A stretch of 7,957 bases of DNA from Methanocaldococcaceae archaeon (lineage in GTDB: Archaea; AGJL01; Methanococci; Methanococcales; Methanocaldococcaceae), in NCBI GenBank assembly GCA_027023665.1, contig JALVUY010000180.1, forward strand, positions 1 to 7,957. The letters run 5' to 3'. A program made the position numbers and the translations under genes. The notes beneath the pieces are model-generated. The model searched no databases, had not been told where the DNA came from, and worked only from the letters and a program-made list of their open reading frames with translations. Shown here piece after piece: positions 7,200 through 7,957 of the stretch (its first letter is position 1; each line of letters begins with the position of its first letter).

Positions 7200-7204
7200 T
7201 CACC
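7200..7204 (-). promoter_or_regulatory. Ribosome binding site deciding the valS start
   Basis: GGTGA on the minus strand lies six bases before the ATG at 7193 and twelve before the alternative ATG at 7187. The spacing favours the longer protein beginning MGMPKD. Confidence 0.75.
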
Positions 7205-7227
7205 ATTCTTACTTTGTTTTGTAATCT

Positions 7228-7242
7228 AATTAAATAATAAGT
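7228..7242 (-). promoter_or_regulatory. Possible TATA box of valS
   Basis: The minus strand reads ACTTATTATTTAATT about 35-50 bases before the valS start, which would give a short leader. The 119-base gap to the preceding same-strand gene and the T-rich sequence after that gene's stop suggest that valS has its own promoter, but readthrough cannot be excluded. Confidence 0.3.
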
Positions 7243-7312
7243 ATTAAAAAATTTACTGTTTTTTCATTAATTTAAACATATTGATAAAAGAAGACATAAA
7301 AATAAAATTAGT

Positions 7313-7801
7313 TTAACTACATTGAATAACAAACCAACAATAGCCATTTTCTTTTTTTAGTAGTTGATTAGTTCCATTCCAATATTTTATCCTATAATTT
7401 TTATTTTTTAAATATGATAACAAACTTGTTATTAATGAAGGAATAGGACACGCACTTCCTGGAATTTCAGCCTCTCCAATTTGTTTTGGGCAGTATTTGC
7501 ATTTGTCTATTTTAATTCCAATAATTATAGCATTTTTATCTTTTCTTATAATTGTATCATCACATATCTGTAAAAAGTCAATTAAAAACATTATAAGTTC
7601 TATATCATTATTTGGAATTTTATATTCTAAATCTGAAATACATCTACCAATCTTTTTTCCTATTTTTGAACCAATTACATTAGTTGTGCCTTGATTTAAT
7701 ACTCCTAAATTAGCCAACTCTCCTAAAAATGATGTTAAAACTATATGAAGTGAATGTAAATTTCTATCTTTTATAAGGTTTTTATAGGACTTTATACCCA
7801 T
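7313..7801 (-). CDS. Uncharacterised cysteine-containing protein
   Basis: I do not recognise this 162-residue protein. The N-terminal half is mostly helical-looking and includes the segment NLGVLNQGTTNVIGSKIGKKIG (32-53). The C-terminal half has a likely metal- or thiol-related motif, C101-K-Y-C104-P followed by a Gly/Glu-rich turn and C118-P-I-P-S, then a helix and a closing strand ending WFVIQCS. No signal peptide or membrane segment is visible, so it should be cytoplasmic. The CxxCP...CPxP layout loosely recalls small-ligand-binding V4R-type domains, but that is a guess. ATG 7801 is chosen because the in-frame GTG at 7807 lies inside the G-rich ribosome binding sequence GAGGGGTGG. It precedes valS by 119 bases on the same strand. 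Codon and base use match the neighbours. Confidence 0.8.
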   Translation of the reverse strand: MGIKSYKNLIKDRNLHSLHIVLTSFLGELANLGVLNQGTTNVIGSKIGKKIGRCISDLEYKIPNNDIELIMFLIDFLQICDDTIIRKDKNAIIIGIKIDKCKYCPKQIGEAEIPGSACPIPSLITSLLSYLKNKNYRIKYWNGTNQLLKKENGYCWFVIQCS

Positions 7802-7861
7802 AACCACCCCTCTAATAAACTTTAATTATTGTAAAAATATCTTGAATATTAATAATTAAAT

Positions 7862-7880
7862 TATAAAATATATAAATAAT
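7862..7880 (-). promoter_or_regulatory. Candidate TATA box of the 7313-7801 gene
   Basis: On the minus strand this reads ATTATTTATATATTTTATA, a good methanogen TATA match about 60-80 bases before the ATG at 7801. Transcription would start near 7840-7845. An A+T-only inverted repeat, TTTAATTATT (7821-7830) with AATAATTAAA (7851-7860), flanks that start. Confidence 0.45.
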
Positions 7881-7920
7881 TTTTGGTAATAACTTATTTA
7901 TTTTGGTAATATCTTATACT
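7881..7920 (-). repeat. Tandem 20-bp motif upstream of the TATA box
   Basis: Two adjacent 20-base units (7881-7900 and 7901-7920) match at 16 of 20 positions and share the core TTTTGGTAATA, which is TATTACCAAAA on the transcribed strand. They lie immediately upstream of the candidate TATA box of the leftward gene. A 20-base step is close to two helical turns, so two protein copies would bind the same DNA face. The regulator is unknown. I see nothing in the remaining 7921-7957. Confidence 0.5.
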
Positions 7921-7957
7921 CATATTTCAAAATTTATTTATAAAATGATATCAATAA

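Noticed and set aside
7821..7860. 10-bp inverted repeat TTTAATTATT/AATAATTAAA in front of the 7313-7801 gene
   Set aside because: It is made only of A and T in an A+T-only stretch, where 10-base inverted repeats are expected by chance. It is mentioned under the promoter but not claimed as an operator.

Overview
The window looks like chromosomal DNA of a hyperthermophilic methanogen of the Methanococcales, most likely Methanocaldococcus. The reasons are the very A+T-rich sequence with Lys/Ile/Glu-rich proteins, archaeal GGTGA-type ribosome binding sites, TTTATATA-like promoter boxes, an archaeal MCM helicase, an archaeal-type valyl-tRNA synthetase, and a CRISPR repeat of the AAAATCAGACC...ATGGAAAT type that I associate with M. 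jannaschii. The genus is inferred from these traits, since no database could be searched.

Layout, left to right. 1-192 is an A+T-rich promoter region. 193-2310 (+) encodes an MCM-family AAA+ replicative helicase with an unusual P-loop. 2311-2815 is gene-free. It holds a terminator-like hairpin, a cluster of G+C-richer palindromes and a repeated CCCTCGCTAAAAT motif, then an A+T-rich CRISPR leader in which a perfect 12-bp inverted repeat brackets the likely promoter. 2816-3128 is a short CRISPR array of five 32-bp repeats and four spacers, the last repeat degenerate. No cas gene is present, so the array would depend on Cas proteins encoded elsewhere. 3129-3361 holds a perfect 24-bp palindrome and promoter boxes. 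3362-4225 (+) is the branched-chain aminotransferase IlvE. 4226-4556 is a convergent intergenic region containing a G+C-rich island (4253-4424) that folds on the + strand into several strong helices, including a kink-loop typical of L7Ae-binding RNAs. I call it a structured non-coding RNA of unknown function. 4557-7193 (-) is valyl-tRNA synthetase. 7313-7801 (-) is an unrecognised 162-residue cysteine-containing protein, with a 20-bp tandem motif upstream of its TATA box.

IlvE makes valine, leucine and isoleucine from their keto acids and ValS charges tRNA with valine, so the two convergent genes are metabolically linked. The helicase and the CRISPR array have no evident link to them. The least explained parts are the RNA at 4253-4424, the palindrome-rich leader of the orphan CRISPR array, and the protein at 7313-7801.
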